The translations under genes and the position numbers were made by a program. Below, in pieces: positions 8,449 to 17,642 of a stretch of DNA of 64,000 nucleotides. The stretch is from UBA830 sp038146925. GTDB lineage: Bacteria > Pseudomonadota > Alphaproteobacteria > MPNO01 > UBA830. Location: NCBI GenBank assembly GCA_038146925.1, contig JAYQSP010000006.1:387118-451117 (forward strand), written 5' to 3'. How positions within the stretch are numbered: the stretch's first letter is position 1; each line of letters begins with the position of its first letter. The notes under the pieces are model-generated. The model saw only the letters and a list, made by a program, of their open reading frames with translations, was not told where the DNA came from and made no database searches.

Positions 8449-10149
8449 ATGTCCGGTTGGGACTACATCGTCGTCGGCGCGGGATCTGCGGGCGCCGTAA
8501 TCGCCGCACGATTGTCGGAAGTACCGGCCAACCGGGTGCTGCTTGTGGAAGCCGGACGCGACACGCCGCCTGGCAATGAAGGCGACGAAGTCCGCGACCC
8601 GCTCTACCGCGCGACCTACAACACCCGGAATACCTGGCCGGGCATCATGGCACAATGGCAGCCATTGCCGCATAACGACCCCGATTCCGTGCCGGCCTTT
8701 CCATACGATCAGGGTCGCGTAATGGGCGGAGGATCCTCGGTCAATTCGATGGTCGCGATCCGCGGCATGCCCGGTGATTTCGAAGAGTGGGTAGACGCCG
8801 GCGCCACGGGCTGGGGCTGGAACGACGTCATCAAGTATTACAAACGGCTCGAAACCGACACGGATTTCGGCGACGACCCGCGCCACGGCAATGACGGCCC
8901 CGTCTCCATCCGCCGGCATAAAAGATCCGACTGGCCGGGGTTCTGCGATGCGATCGCGTCGGAGCTGCACCGCCGTGGCTTCGGATACGTAAAGGACATG
9001 AACGTCGAGCCGCGCGACGGAGTGTGCGCCGTCGCGCTTACCAGCACACCGTCGTTGCGCCAGTCCACGGCAATCTCCTATCTGACAAACGAAGTCCGGG
9101 CGCGCGCCAATCTGGAAATCCGCAGCGATTGCCTTGTCGAACATCTGGTTTTCGACGGCACGCGCTGTACCGGTGTCCGCGTGCAGACCGGCGAAGACCG
9201 GGAAACCCTGTCCGCGAAAGAAATCATTGTCTCCGCGGGCGCCCTGCAGTCCCCTGCGCTCCTGATGCGGTCAGGCGTGGGTCCGGCCGAACACCTGCGG
9301 ACATACGGAATCGAAATCGTCGCCGACCGGGCCGGCGTGGGCAGGAACCTGCACGAACATCCGACCTGTATCCTGGCCGCGCATCTGCGTTTCAACGGAA
9401 TGCAGCCGGCCGCTTTACGCGCGGCGGGCAACATGGCGCTGCGTTATTCGTCGAAACATGGCGACTGTCCGCCGCATGATTTCTATGTCGCCATCGCCAA
9501 CAAAGTCAGCTGGCATCCGCTCGGCAATCGCATCGGGGGCGCGATCGCCGCCGTAGTGAAACCGTATTCGCGAGGGGCGGTAACGCTGCAAAGCGCCGAT
9601 CCGACGATCAATCCGCGTGTCGCCTTTCATGTAATGGAAGACAACCGCGACATGGCCCGCATGAAGATGGCTTTACGCCTGTTTTACGAAATCTTCCGCA
9701 GCGACGCGGTGAGACAGGTCACGACCGAAGCCTTCCCCGCTGCGTTCTCCGCCCGGGTGCGCAAGCTCAACATGGAAACCCGCGCCAACTGGTGGAAATC
9801 GTTTGCCGGCTCGATCCTGATGGATATGCCGGGCCCGGTTCGCCGCGCAGCGCTGAAAACGCTGATCGCGCCCGGACCGTCGCTTGACGACATTTTCGCC
9901 ACTGACGCCTCGCTCGAATCCTGGATCCGCCAAAACTGCCGCGGCTTCTTTCATCCTGTGGGTACCTGCCGGTTCGGGCGCGAAGACGACCCGATGGCCG
10001 TCCTGGATCCGGCCGGACGGGTATACGGTGTCGAGGGGCTTCGCGTCGCGGATGCTTCTGTCATGCCGGCGGTCACGCGCGCCAACACCAATCTGACCGC
10101 GATCATGATCGGCGAGAAAGTCGCCGATTTAATCAAGGAAGGGCATTAG
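8449..10149 (+). CDS. GMC-family FAD-dependent oxidoreductase (choline/alcohol dehydrogenase type)
   Basis: A full-length 566-residue GMC flavoprotein. The FAD-binding GAGSAG is at residues 10-15. GMC signature 1 lies around GRVMGGGSSVNSMVAIRG (about 90) and signature 2 around SAGALQSPALLMRSGVGP (about 263-280). The C-terminal active site shows the conserved His in FFHPVGTC and the Asn in VTRANTNLTAI. It oxidises an alcohol to an aldehyde or acid in the cytoplasm; the substrate is unknown. A strong purine-rich site (AAGGGGGG) precedes the ATG. Its 3' end overlaps the convergent FAD monooxygenase gene by four bases. Confidence 0.9.
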   Translation: MSGWDYIVVGAGSAGAVIAARLSEVPANRVLLVEAGRDTPPGNEGDEVRDPLYRATYNTRNTWPGIMAQWQPLPHNDPDSVPAFPYDQGRVMGGGSSVNSMVAIRGMPGDFEEWVDAGATGWGWNDVIKYYKRLETDTDFGDDPRHGNDGPVSIRRHKRSDWPGFCDAIASELHRRGFGYVKDMNVEPRDGVCAVALTSTPSLRQSTAISYLTNEVRARANLEIRSDCLVEHLVFDGTRCTGVRVQTGEDRETLSAKEIIVSAGALQSPALLMRSGVGPAEHLRTYGIEIVADRAGVGRNLHEHPTCILAAHLRFNGMQPAALRAAGNMALRYSSKHGDCPPHDFYVAIANKVSWHPLGNRIGGAIAAVVKPYSRGAVTLQSADPTINPRVAFHVMEDNRDMARMKMALRLFYEIFRSDAVRQVTTEAFPAAFSARVRKLNMETRANWWKSFAGSILMDMPGPVRRAALKTLIAPGPSLDDIFATDASLESWIRQNCRGFFHPVGTCRFGREDDPMAVLDPAGRVYGVEGLRVADASVMPAVTRANTNLTAIMIGEKVADLIKEGH

Positions 10150-11867
10150 GCCGCCGGGCGTCTTGCCTCCGCGAAGGCGCTTGCATTCGTGCGCACGCCC
10201 GCGCCCCCCGCACCGCGCACGACATCGACGATCGCCGCGGCATTCTCCGGGTCGCTATCGCCGCGCCAGGCGACATGCCCGTCGGGGCGGACCAGACACA
10301 GATCGCAGGCGTAAAGTTCGCGCGCGCCTGCCGTGTCCACGGTTTCGACCGCGAGCGGCATGCCGACCGCCGCGGCGGCGGCGACAAGCTTCGGCGCTTC
10401 CGGCGCGTCCGGTCCCAACCGCAGCAGAGTGAAGCCAGCTCCGAACAGATCCAGCGTCGACCGGCCGTCATCCAGCCAGATATGCGGCGCGCGGGCACCG
10501 GGGCGGGTGGATTGTTCGTACTCGACGATTGTCAGCGGCGGGAATCCGGACCCGTCGTCAACGCAGACCGGCGACGTGTCGTAACGGTATCCGACGGTCA
10601 CGCCTTCCTGTTCGTATTCCTCGTTGTAACCGCCGGTTTCGATCACGTGTTTGGCGTCGGCGCGAAGCGCCTCTCCCTCCGCGCTGTCCTCCGCAATCGC
10701 GGGTCCGGACGGCAGTTCCACGAGTTTCTTGAAATTCGCCGTCGCTTCGACGTTGTTGCGGATGGCCACCGGTTGCCGGTCGGCGAAATAGCTGTCGAGA
10801 AGATGCTGCCCGCCCCACCCGTTCAGAACCGCCGACAGCTTCCAGGCGATGTCGACCGCCTCCTGAATGCCTGTGTTCATACCGAGACCGCCGGTCGGCG
10901 AATACTGATGCACGGCGTCGCCGGCCAGGAACACGCGGCCATCGTGGTATCGGTTGGCGACACGGCGATGTCGTTCCCACGGAAGGATCGACTTCAGCTC
11001 GTACTCGATGTCATCGGACCCGAGCGCGCGCCGGATATGGGTGTGCGCGTCGAAATTCCCGGTATCGGTGATCAGCTCCGGCGTCACCATCGACAGACGC
11101 CACAAACCCCGCCCGTCGACCGCGATGAACTGTCCCCAGAACCCGTCGGCCCCGTACAGCCAGTACATCATGGCCTGATATTTTTCGTGAAAGCGCATTA
11201 CGTCCTGGCTTTCGAAAAACATGTTGATGTCAAAGGACAGAGGCGCATCACCTTCGAGCCCGATGCCAAGCGTCTCCCGAACAGCGCTGTCGGCACCGTC
11301 GCAGGCGACCATATATTGTGCGCGGATCGGTTCGGACTTCCCGGTATCACGGTCTTCGACGATGACCGTCACCCCATCGGCGTCCTGTTCGAACGACCTG
11401 AACAGAGTGCGATACCGTGTAGAAACACACTGAAACGATTCGGCGCGTTTCTGGATGACAGGATCGAAGAAAAGCTGCGAACAGCGCTGGTGACCTTCCG
11501 GCGTGTGCTGCCACGGCGGCCGATCGTCGTAGGACGGGTAATCGAAGCCTGATATGCGAAAGCCCGACAGGCTGGTCACATAGGCGATATTCATTGGATG
11601 TTCGGGCGGCCAGCCGGCCCCGCGAATCTCGTCCGCCACGCCCCACCGGCGGCAGAACTCCATGGTTCGCGTCGAGATCATGTTCATTTTTGGATGGGAG
11701 ACGGTGCCATCTCTCCGCTCGATCACCAGGCAGTCGATGCCCTGGTATCCGAGCTCAGTGCCGAGCGCCATACCGACCGGACCGCCCCCGACGATCAATA
11801 CCGGTATTTCAGTCGCGCTGGCCAAAGCGCCGCCTCCCAGCCGTGGAGCCTCGCTCCGCCCGCTCAT
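10146..11867 (-). CDS. FAD-dependent aromatic monooxygenase (PheA/TfdB type)
   Basis: A 573-residue class A flavin hydroxylase. The dinucleotide-binding GGGPVG is at 27-32, the DG motif appears as ACDGADSAVRE (about 195), and the GD motif as GRVFLAGDAVHQYSPTGG with GMNTGIQEAVDIAWKL (about 330-360). A C-terminal thioredoxin-like domain follows, as in phenol 2-monooxygenase relatives. Such enzymes hydroxylate phenolic or polycyclic substrates using NAD(P)H and O2. A divergent LysR regulator sits 99 bases upstream, which suggests substrate-induced expression. The first 20 residues are poorly conserved, so the true start may be slightly downstream. Confidence 0.9.
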   Translation of the reverse strand: MSGRSEAPRLGGGALASATEIPVLIVGGGPVGMALGTELGYQGIDCLVIERRDGTVSHPKMNMISTRTMEFCRRWGVADEIRGAGWPPEHPMNIAYVTSLSGFRISGFDYPSYDDRPPWQHTPEGHQRCSQLFFDPVIQKRAESFQCVSTRYRTLFRSFEQDADGVTVIVEDRDTGKSEPIRAQYMVACDGADSAVRETLGIGLEGDAPLSFDINMFFESQDVMRFHEKYQAMMYWLYGADGFWGQFIAVDGRGLWRLSMVTPELITDTGNFDAHTHIRRALGSDDIEYELKSILPWERHRRVANRYHDGRVFLAGDAVHQYSPTGGLGMNTGIQEAVDIAWKLSAVLNGWGGQHLLDSYFADRQPVAIRNNVEATANFKKLVELPSGPAIAEDSAEGEALRADAKHVIETGGYNEEYEQEGVTVGYRYDTSPVCVDDGSGFPPLTIVEYEQSTRPGARAPHIWLDDGRSTLDLFGAGFTLLRLGPDAPEAPKLVAAAAAVGMPLAVETVDTAGARELYACDLCLVRPDGHVAWRGDSDPENAAAIVDVVRGAGGAGVRTNASAFAEARRPAA

Positions 11868-11922
11868 GCATCATTAATCGTACAAAGAGTCGTATCGAAG
11901 CCGCGCGAAGATGCCGGGAATC

Positions 11923-11942
11923 ATATATTAAATCCAATATAT
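11923..11942. promoter_or_regulatory. Inverted repeat in the divergent spacer, likely LysR operator
   Basis: ATATATT (11923-11929) and AATATAT (11936-11942) form a perfect 7-bp inverted repeat with a 6-base centre inside the 99-base AT-rich spacer between the FAD monooxygenase and the LysR gene. LysR regulators usually bind such dyads with an AT-rich arm between divergent promoters. No binding evidence exists. Confidence 0.45.
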
Positions 11943-11966
11943 ATTACTGATATACTCATAACTATT

Positions 11967-12974
11967 ATGCATGATTTATCACAGCCCAGAAATCTCAACG
12001 TCCGGCAAATGCTGGACCTTCTGGCCGTCGTGGAACACGGCGGGGTCACGGCGGCCGCGAAGACGCTGAACGTCTCGCAGCCGGCGCTAACGCGGTCGAT
12101 CCGCCAGCTCGAGGAAAACCTCGATGTCGAATTGCTCACACGGGAAGGACGCGGCGTGGCGCCGACCCGGTTCGGAGTTTCGCTGGCAGAGCATGCGCGG
12201 ACCATCGAAGCGGAACTGCGGCACGCGACCCGTAATCTGAACGAGCTCCGCACCGTCGAAGCAGGGCATCTGGTTATCGGCGCCTCCCCCATCGGCCTTG
12301 CCACATTGGTCGGACCGACCCTGTCGCGCCTGCACGACGAAATGCCCGGGCTGACCGTGGAGGTCCGGAACGATCCGTTCGAAAGCCAGCTGGAGGATCT
12401 GGACAATGGCGAAATCGACATTGTCATCGGCGCGCTGTGGGACGGCCAGATTCACAAGCACCTGGTCGAAGAGGTGCTGTTTCAGAACTCTCTGTCGGTC
12501 ATTCTGCGGAGCGATCATCCGCTGACACGGAAAAAGGACCTCGGCTTCTCCGACCTGACCGACGAAACGTGGATCATCGCGCGCGGCTCCGCCGCCATCA
12601 AACAACTGGTCGCCAACGAATTCCGGTTCGAAGGCAGCACCCCGCCCGTTTTCACGATCGAGACGGATTCAATGCTTTGCGTAAAGGCTCTGCTCCTGTC
12701 GAGCGATTTCATCTGCGCCAACCCGGCGGAACTCTTCTCGACGGAAATCGAACGCGGCGTACTATCGGTTCTGCCGTTGCGATGGCATTCCGGCACCCGC
12801 CCGATCGGCTTCACGCTACGCGAACACGGCACAATTACGCCGGCACTCGCCGCGCTGATCGATATTCTCCGCGATGTCGGCCGCGATTTCGCGGAGCAGC
12901 AACTCAGCCCTCGACGACGGCGATCCCCTGTATCTCGACCATCATCTCGGGCTGGGCGAATCCGGCGCAGGTAA
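11967..12974 (+). CDS. LysR-family transcriptional regulator
   Basis: The ATG at 11967 (MHDLSQPRNLNVRQ) gives a 335-residue regulator. The winged-helix domain is at about residues 8-70, with GGVTAAAKTLNVSQPALTRS as the recognition region, followed by a periplasmic-binding-like effector domain from about 95. It is transcribed away from the FAD monooxygenase and is probably its regulator. The last 23 residues (after DFAEQQ) are a run of Arg, Ser and Pro read through the antisense of the RidA gene. This suggests that the original stop was lost and that the protein now carries an abnormal basic tail. Confidence 0.9.
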   Translation: MHDLSQPRNLNVRQMLDLLAVVEHGGVTAAAKTLNVSQPALTRSIRQLEENLDVELLTREGRGVAPTRFGVSLAEHARTIEAELRHATRNLNELRTVEAGHLVIGASPIGLATLVGPTLSRLHDEMPGLTVEVRNDPFESQLEDLDNGEIDIVIGALWDGQIHKHLVEEVLFQNSLSVILRSDHPLTRKKDLGFSDLTDETWIIARGSAAIKQLVANEFRFEGSTPPVFTIETDSMLCVKALLLSSDFICANPAELFSTEIERGVLSVLPLRWHSGTRPIGFTLREHGTITPALAALIDILRDVGRDFAEQQLSPRRRRSPVSRPSSRAGRIRRR

Positions 12975-13302
12975 TCAGCGCGCTGCCTGGATAATTCCCG
13001 TCGGGAAAGAACTCCTTGCGGAGTTCGGTAAATTCGTTGCCGTAGCGGGAATCGATGATGAAAACCGTCATCTGGACAATATCGGCCAGGGTGCCGCCGC
13101 ATTTCGCGAGAAACGTTTCGATATTGGCGAACGACTGACGCGTCTGGGCCTCGAAATCCCCGTGCAGCGGCGTGCCGTCGGGTTTCTGGGGCGCGCCGTA
13201 TCCCGCCAGCCATATAATCTTCTGATCGCTGCCGCTGGTGATAACCGCCGGCGAAAATGACCGGTTTTTTTGCCAGGTCCCATGTATGAATTCTCGTTTC
13301 AT
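12904..13302 (-). CDS. RidA/YjgF family deaminase-like protein
   Basis: The ATG at 13302 (MKREFIHGTWQKN) with GGAGGG upstream gives 132 residues of the RidA fold. WLAGYGAPQKPDG, FEAQTRQSFANIE and a C-terminal CAGFAQPEMMVEIQGIAVVE are recognisable family segments. RidA proteins hydrolyse enamine or imine intermediates, and some are 2-aminomuconate deaminases. The neighbouring aromatic monooxygenase makes a catabolic role possible. Its 3' end is overlapped for 71 bases by the extended tail of the convergent LysR gene. Confidence 0.85.
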   Translation of the reverse strand: MKREFIHGTWQKNRSFSPAVITSGSDQKIIWLAGYGAPQKPDGTPLHGDFEAQTRQSFANIETFLAKCGGTLADIVQMTVFIIDSRYGNEFTELRKEFFPDGNYPGSALITCAGFAQPEMMVEIQGIAVVEG

Positions 13303-13347
13303 GATGTCCCTCCGTCGTGTTTCGCCCCAGCAAAGCACGGCGGCGCG

Positions 13348-13647
13348 TCAAGCGCGAGGGTTGTTTGATCGGACGTTTCGTTTTCGCCGCGTTCGCCGGT
13401 GGAAATCGGGCGGCCGTTTCGACACCCACTTGATAAACCGGCCCATCTCGGGATGCGCCCGCAAAGCCTCCGGCGTGTCATAGGCGACGGCAAGTTCCCG
13501 TTCGCTGAACAGGCTGTGTATCTTGCGATGACAGATCGGGTGGACGGCGATCGTTTCCCGTCCCCCTTCCGATTTCGGCACCAGGTGATGTTTCTCTGAT
13601 TTGCCGCCAAGCGGGCGGCGGCAGATGGGGCACTGATTAGCGGACAT
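13348..13647 (-). CDS. Small stand-alone HNH-type protein
   Basis: A 99-residue protein with a zinc-ribbon and HNH arrangement: CPIC at residues 6-9, HH at 20-21, and HPICHRKIH at 36-44. The metal-binding pattern C6, C9, C39 with H20/H21 and H44 looks intact. The C-terminal third is basic. Such small HNH proteins are widespread in alphaproteobacteria with unproved roles (nucleic-acid nicking or binding). There is no phage or restriction neighbour. Confidence 0.75.
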   Translation of the reverse strand: MSANQCPICRRPLGGKSEKHHLVPKSEGGRETIAVHPICHRKIHSLFSERELAVAYDTPEALRAHPEMGRFIKWVSKRPPDFHRRTRRKRNVRSNNPRA

Positions 13648-13744
13648 GGCGGAAAATTAAAGAAACGCGAGATCGCCGGAAAGCCGCTGGCGCCGGTTAG
13701 CATAACTATTTGATCCAATGGAGAAACTGGGCTAACTGCAGAGT

Positions 13745-14251
13745 ATGATTTTCGTCGAAATGCCTGCATGGGATATCACGCTGCGGCTCCTCGTCGCCGC
13801 GGCTCTCGGAATGCTCGTCGGGTTCGAACGCGAATTCCGCCGCAAACCGGCGGGTATCCGTACGCACATGCTGGTGGCGACGGGCGCGTCCGCCTTTATC
13901 ATCATCACGATGGAAATGATCGCAGGACCGCTGCAGAACATTGACGGCGCCAAGGCGGATCCGACACGCATCATTCAGGGGATCATCGGCGGCATCGGTT
14001 TTCTCGGCGCCGGCGCGATCATTCAGGGCGGCCGCGAAGTGACCGGGCTGACGACCGGCGCTTCCATCTGGGTCGCAGGCGCGATCGGCATTGCAGCCGG
14101 TATCGGTTTCTTCGATATCGCGGTATTGCTGGCGATCATCGTGGTGGTAATCGTTCTGGTGATAGGCCAGGTCGAACACAAAATCATGGCGAAGCTGGAC
14201 GACGCGGACGGCATCGACCGGCCGGAAAAGGGCCATGACGAACCAGAATAA
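13745..14251 (+). CDS. MgtC/SapB family membrane protein
   Basis: 168 residues with the SapB core: LGMLVGFEREFRRKPAGIRT near residues 17-36, then GGIGFLGAGAIIQGG and GLTTGASIWVAGAIG near 80-115, and four to five membrane segments. MgtC-type proteins act at the inner membrane and are linked to low-Mg2+ survival and modulation of ATP synthase or transporters. The coding region overlaps the glucosaminidase gene by 17 bases. Confidence 0.9.
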   Translation: MIFVEMPAWDITLRLLVAAALGMLVGFEREFRRKPAGIRTHMLVATGASAFIIITMEMIAGPLQNIDGAKADPTRIIQGIIGGIGFLGAGAIIQGGREVTGLTTGASIWVAGAIGIAAGIGFFDIAVLLAIIVVVIVLVIGQVEHKIMAKLDDADGIDRPEKGHDEPE

Positions 14252-15116
14252 ATTCTTTCCTGTCCTCGGCGCGATGGCTGTTGCGATCGTACCGGTCTGG
14301 ATGGCCATAACGCTGTTGCCGGAACGCGGCCTGCAGCTCGGCAGCACCAGCGCCGGGACGGTCGCCGAAACCATCGATCTGTTCAAGGAGATGGGCTTCG
14401 ATCCTCACAAGGATATCGGCGGCGCGGAACCGGAGTTACCGCCGGTATTCCTCACAGACCTGCCCGGAGACCTCAAAGCCGTTCCAGACCCCGACACGCG
14501 AAAAGCGGTATTCGTCTCCATCGTTCTGCCGCATGTGTTGTATGCCAACGAACGTATCCGCGCCGACCGGCGACGACTGCAGCGGCTTCACGAGGCGATT
14601 GCGGCAGAACGCTCTTTGCGCACCCGCGACCGCAAATGGCTTGAGCGAATGGCAGAAATCTATCGCACGGCACCCATGAACACCGAAGAGCTTCTACGGC
14701 GGATCGATATCGTGCCTCCCCGGCTCGCAATTGCCCAGGCAGTGCAGGAATCCGGCTGGGGAACCTCCCGGTTTGCACAGGCTGGGAATGCTCTGTTCGG
14801 CCAGCACGCCCCCGTCGGCGCCAACGCCATGCAGGCATCCGGCAACGCGGGCGTCGCCCTGAAAGCATTCGATACGATCCAGGCGAGCGTCCGGGACTAC
14901 ATGCGCAATCTGAACCGTCATCGTGCCTATCGCGGGTTTCGCGCCGCACGCGCGGGGATGCGCGCCTCGAAGCGCCCGCTGGACGCCGTCGAACTGGCCG
15001 GGACGCTGGCGCGGTATTCGGAAGAAGGCCAACTCTACGTCGAGCGACTGCGTGTCGTAATGAACATGCCGGAAGTTCGGGCCGCGAAAGACGCCGCGTT
15101 CGCGAGTTCGCGCTGA
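14235..15116 (+). CDS. Bax-like glucosaminidase-domain protein
   Basis: 293 residues: an N-terminal membrane anchor (about 8-28), a linker, and a C-terminal glucosaminidase domain like that of E. coli Bax. The catalytic region is AQAVQESGWGTSRFAQAGNA (about 165-185), with the presumed catalytic Glu in QESGWG, followed by NRHRAYRGFRAARA. It should cleave peptidoglycan from the periplasmic face. It is translationally overlapped with mgtC. Confidence 0.85.
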   Translation: MTNQNKFFPVLGAMAVAIVPVWMAITLLPERGLQLGSTSAGTVAETIDLFKEMGFDPHKDIGGAEPELPPVFLTDLPGDLKAVPDPDTRKAVFVSIVLPHVLYANERIRADRRRLQRLHEAIAAERSLRTRDRKWLERMAEIYRTAPMNTEELLRRIDIVPPRLAIAQAVQESGWGTSRFAQAGNALFGQHAPVGANAMQASGNAGVALKAFDTIQASVRDYMRNLNRHRAYRGFRAARAGMRASKRPLDAVELAGTLARYSEEGQLYVERLRVVMNMPEVRAAKDAAFASSR

Positions 15117-15125
15117 ATCCAGTCC

Positions 15126-15521
15126 CTATCTCACAAGAACAGACGACAGATAGGTGCCGATCCCGGCGACGGACGCCGTCAGAACCGTGCCCCAGGCGAT
15201 ATCGACCAGCACCATCTGAAGCGGCCAGTCTCTCAGAGTGGCGTAGTTGGTCATGTCATAGGTCGCGTAGCAGAAAAATCCGAACAGCGCTCCGCTGATC
15301 GCGGCGGCCTTCCAGCCTTCCGCGCCCCACATGCAGAACCACACGATTCCCGCTACGTAGAATACGTAGAACAGCATGGCGGCCACCATGCGGAAATCTT
15401 CCGCCAGCAGGTGGCCGATTTGCGTCCGGTAGAACGATTTCGCCACGCCGCCGATCCACGCGAGATCGATCACGAGAAAGACAACGAAACAAATGAGCCA
15501 GGTCAGCAGAAATTTTGTCAT
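15126..15521 (-). CDS. DUF2177 family membrane protein
   Basis: 131 residues, four membrane segments, with the family hallmarks FLVIDLAWIGGVAKSFY at residues 16-32, GALFGFFCYATYDMTNYATL in the middle and a VDIAWGTVL segment near the end. The function of DUF2177 is unknown. It is convergent with the glucosaminidase gene at a distance of nine bases. Confidence 0.85.
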   Translation of the reverse strand: MTKFLLTWLICFVVFLVIDLAWIGGVAKSFYRTQIGHLLAEDFRMVAAMLFYVFYVAGIVWFCMWGAEGWKAAAISGALFGFFCYATYDMTNYATLRDWPLQMVLVDIAWGTVLTASVAGIGTYLSSVLVR

Positions 15522-15603
15522 TCTTCTTCACGCCCGGTAATGGATACTGACCAGCATACGCAGCGAATGAAGTTCCGGACCACCCGGAATTCAGGCGCGT
15601 TTT

Positions 15604-16497
15604 CTACCTCTCCAGATCGCGCACCATCTGCACCATCGCCGAGAAGTCCAATTCTCCGTCGCGAGTGTCGCAGAACGCTTCGTACATCTGCCGGGCATGT
15701 TCGCCCAGGGGCGTTACGGCGCCGGTCTTCGCGGCGGCTTCCTGCGACAGTGTCAGATCCTTCAGCATCAGTGTTGCCGTAAAGCCCGGCGTATAATCGC
15801 GGTTGGCCGGCGACGTATCGACCATGCCGGGCATCGGGCAATTGACGTTCATCGCCCAGCAACTGCCGGTCGAGGTTGAAATGACATCGAACAGCACCTG
15901 GTGATCGACGCCGGCGGCTTCGCCCAGCGCGATGGCTTCGCAGGCGCCCGCCATCGAAATGCCCAGCAGCATGTTGTTGCACACCTTCACGGCCTGTCCG
16001 GCGGACGGTCCGCCGGCGCGAACGACCCTTTTCCCCATCGCCAGAAACACCGGCTCTGCCCGGTCTATTGCCGCGCCGTCGCCCCCCGCCATGAACGTCA
16101 GCGTGGCGGCCTCGGCGCCCGCCATACCCCCCGAAACCGGGGAATCGATCATGGAGATTCCCCGAGACGCAGCATGCTGATGCACGTATTCGGTCGTGCC
16201 GAGATCGGTCGTCGAGGAGTCCACGACGATCGTTTCCGGTCCAACCAGATCGAAAATCCCGTCGCCATCCACCAGCACATGGCGGACTTCCCTGCCGGTC
16301 GGGAGCATCGCGAAGACGAATTCGGCATCCTTCACCGCATCAGGGTTCGAGGCCGCCGCCTTCACGCCACCGGCCGCCGCCCGATCTACCTTTTCCGGAA
16401 CGATGTCGTAGCCTGTGACGTCGTGGCCCGCCCTTACCAGGTTGACCGACATCGGTCCGCCCATGTTTCCAAGCCCGATGAACGCGATCTTCGCCAT
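15604..16497 (-). CDS. 3-hydroxyisobutyrate dehydrogenase-like NAD-dependent dehydrogenase
   Basis: 297 residues from the ATG at 16497 (MAKIAFIGLGNMGGPM), which has GGGGAAG upstream; a longer start adds only five residues. The Rossmann motif GLGNMGGPM is at 8-16, the substrate-binding DSPVSGG lies near 118-124, and the catalytic lysine is in AVKVCNNMLLG near 168. The family includes 3-hydroxyisobutyrate, tartronate-semialdehyde and related beta-hydroxyacid dehydrogenases, so the substrate is not fixed. Confidence 0.88.
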   Translation of the reverse strand: MAKIAFIGLGNMGGPMSVNLVRAGHDVTGYDIVPEKVDRAAAGGVKAAASNPDAVKDAEFVFAMLPTGREVRHVLVDGDGIFDLVGPETIVVDSSTTDLGTTEYVHQHAASRGISMIDSPVSGGMAGAEAATLTFMAGGDGAAIDRAEPVFLAMGKRVVRAGGPSAGQAVKVCNNMLLGISMAGACEAIALGEAAGVDHQVLFDVISTSTGSCWAMNVNCPMPGMVDTSPANRDYTPGFTATLMLKDLTLSQEAAAKTGAVTPLGEHARQMYEAFCDTRDGELDFSAMVQMVRDLER

Positions 16498-16586
16498 GTC
16501 ACTTCCCCGCATGCCGCCGCTTGGCGGAAAGTTTTGCAGTGCTCATAATGCCTCCCCACAAAGACTGGTAGCAATGGGAGACGGGG

Positions 16587-17597
16587 ATGTTCCTGCGGAA
16601 TTACTGGTATGTCGCGGCCATGCCGTCGGAGCTCGACGGCGACGAACTTCTCGGCCGATGGATTCTGAACGAACCGGTTCTGCTTTATCGCACCGCCGAC
16701 GGCGGGGTCGCCGCGTTACGCGATATCTGTCCCCACCGGTCCGCCAGGCTGTCGGCCGGCGAACGGGAGGGAGATACCGTCCGATGCCTGTATCACGGAC
16801 TGGAATTCGGCGCGGACGGCCGGTGCCTGCGCGTTCCCGGCCAGGATGGCGTACCGCCCGGCGGATTGACTGTTCAGACGTATCCGGTCGCGGAAAAATG
16901 GCGCCTGATCTGGATATGGATGGGCGCCCCTGAAAAAGCCGACGAAAAGCTGATCCCGGATTTTCACTGGAACGACGATCCCGACTGGTACCCCGTCGGC
17001 GATTACATGCATCTGGATTGCCATTATCAGCTTCTCGCCGACAACCTGATGGATCTGTCGCACGAGGCCTATGTCCATCGCGGCACGATCGGGACGGATG
17101 CGGTCTCGGAAACGCCGGCGACAGCGAGCCGCGACGGAAAGCATGTCGTCGTCGAACGCATCATGCCCGACTGCCCGGCGCCGCCGTTCTATCAGAAACT
17201 GAAAGGCTATGACGGCCCGATCGACCGCATGCACCGCATCCATTTCGATCCGCCGGCGACCATCGTGATCGAAAGCAAATCGGCCCCGTCGGACAGCAAC
17301 GATCCCGATGACGGACTGGAATACCGGGTACTGTGCGCGATCACTCCGGAATCGGATACGTCCACGCATTTCTTCTGGGCCGTCCCGCGCAATTTCAATC
17401 CGGAACAACCCGTCACGGAGATGATGTATCAGGGCTCCAAGGCCGTCTTCGAGGAGGATATCGACGTGTTGAACCGGCAGCAGGAAGTGCTTGACCGCGC
17501 CGGCACGGACGGCGAATGGCAGAACATCCATTTCGACGCCGGCGCGGTATATGCCCGCCGGGTGGTCGAGGAGTTGCTGGCGGAAGAGACGGATTAA
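16587..17597 (+). CDS. Rieske non-heme iron oxygenase, vanillate demethylase oxygenase type
   Basis: 336 residues. The Rieske cluster ligands are C48 and H50 (CPHRSA) and C67 and H70 (CLYHG). The mononuclear iron site shows N153, D156, H159 and H164 in ADNLMDLSHEAYVH. Length and layout fit the VanA/Pdm O-demethylase or monooxygenase group, which removes methyl groups from methoxy- or N-methyl-substituted substrates using a separate reductase. No reductase gene is adjacent. It is divergent from the hydroxyisobutyrate dehydrogenase-like gene. Confidence 0.9.
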   Translation: MFLRNYWYVAAMPSELDGDELLGRWILNEPVLLYRTADGGVAALRDICPHRSARLSAGEREGDTVRCLYHGLEFGADGRCLRVPGQDGVPPGGLTVQTYPVAEKWRLIWIWMGAPEKADEKLIPDFHWNDDPDWYPVGDYMHLDCHYQLLADNLMDLSHEAYVHRGTIGTDAVSETPATASRDGKHVVVERIMPDCPAPPFYQKLKGYDGPIDRMHRIHFDPPATIVIESKSAPSDSNDPDDGLEYRVLCAITPESDTSTHFFWAVPRNFNPEQPVTEMMYQGSKAVFEEDIDVLNRQQEVLDRAGTDGEWQNIHFDAGAVYARRVVEELLAEETD

Positions 17598-17642
17598 CCG
17601 GCCAGGAGCCGGATCACGGCATTCGCCGGTATCTCTGACCGA

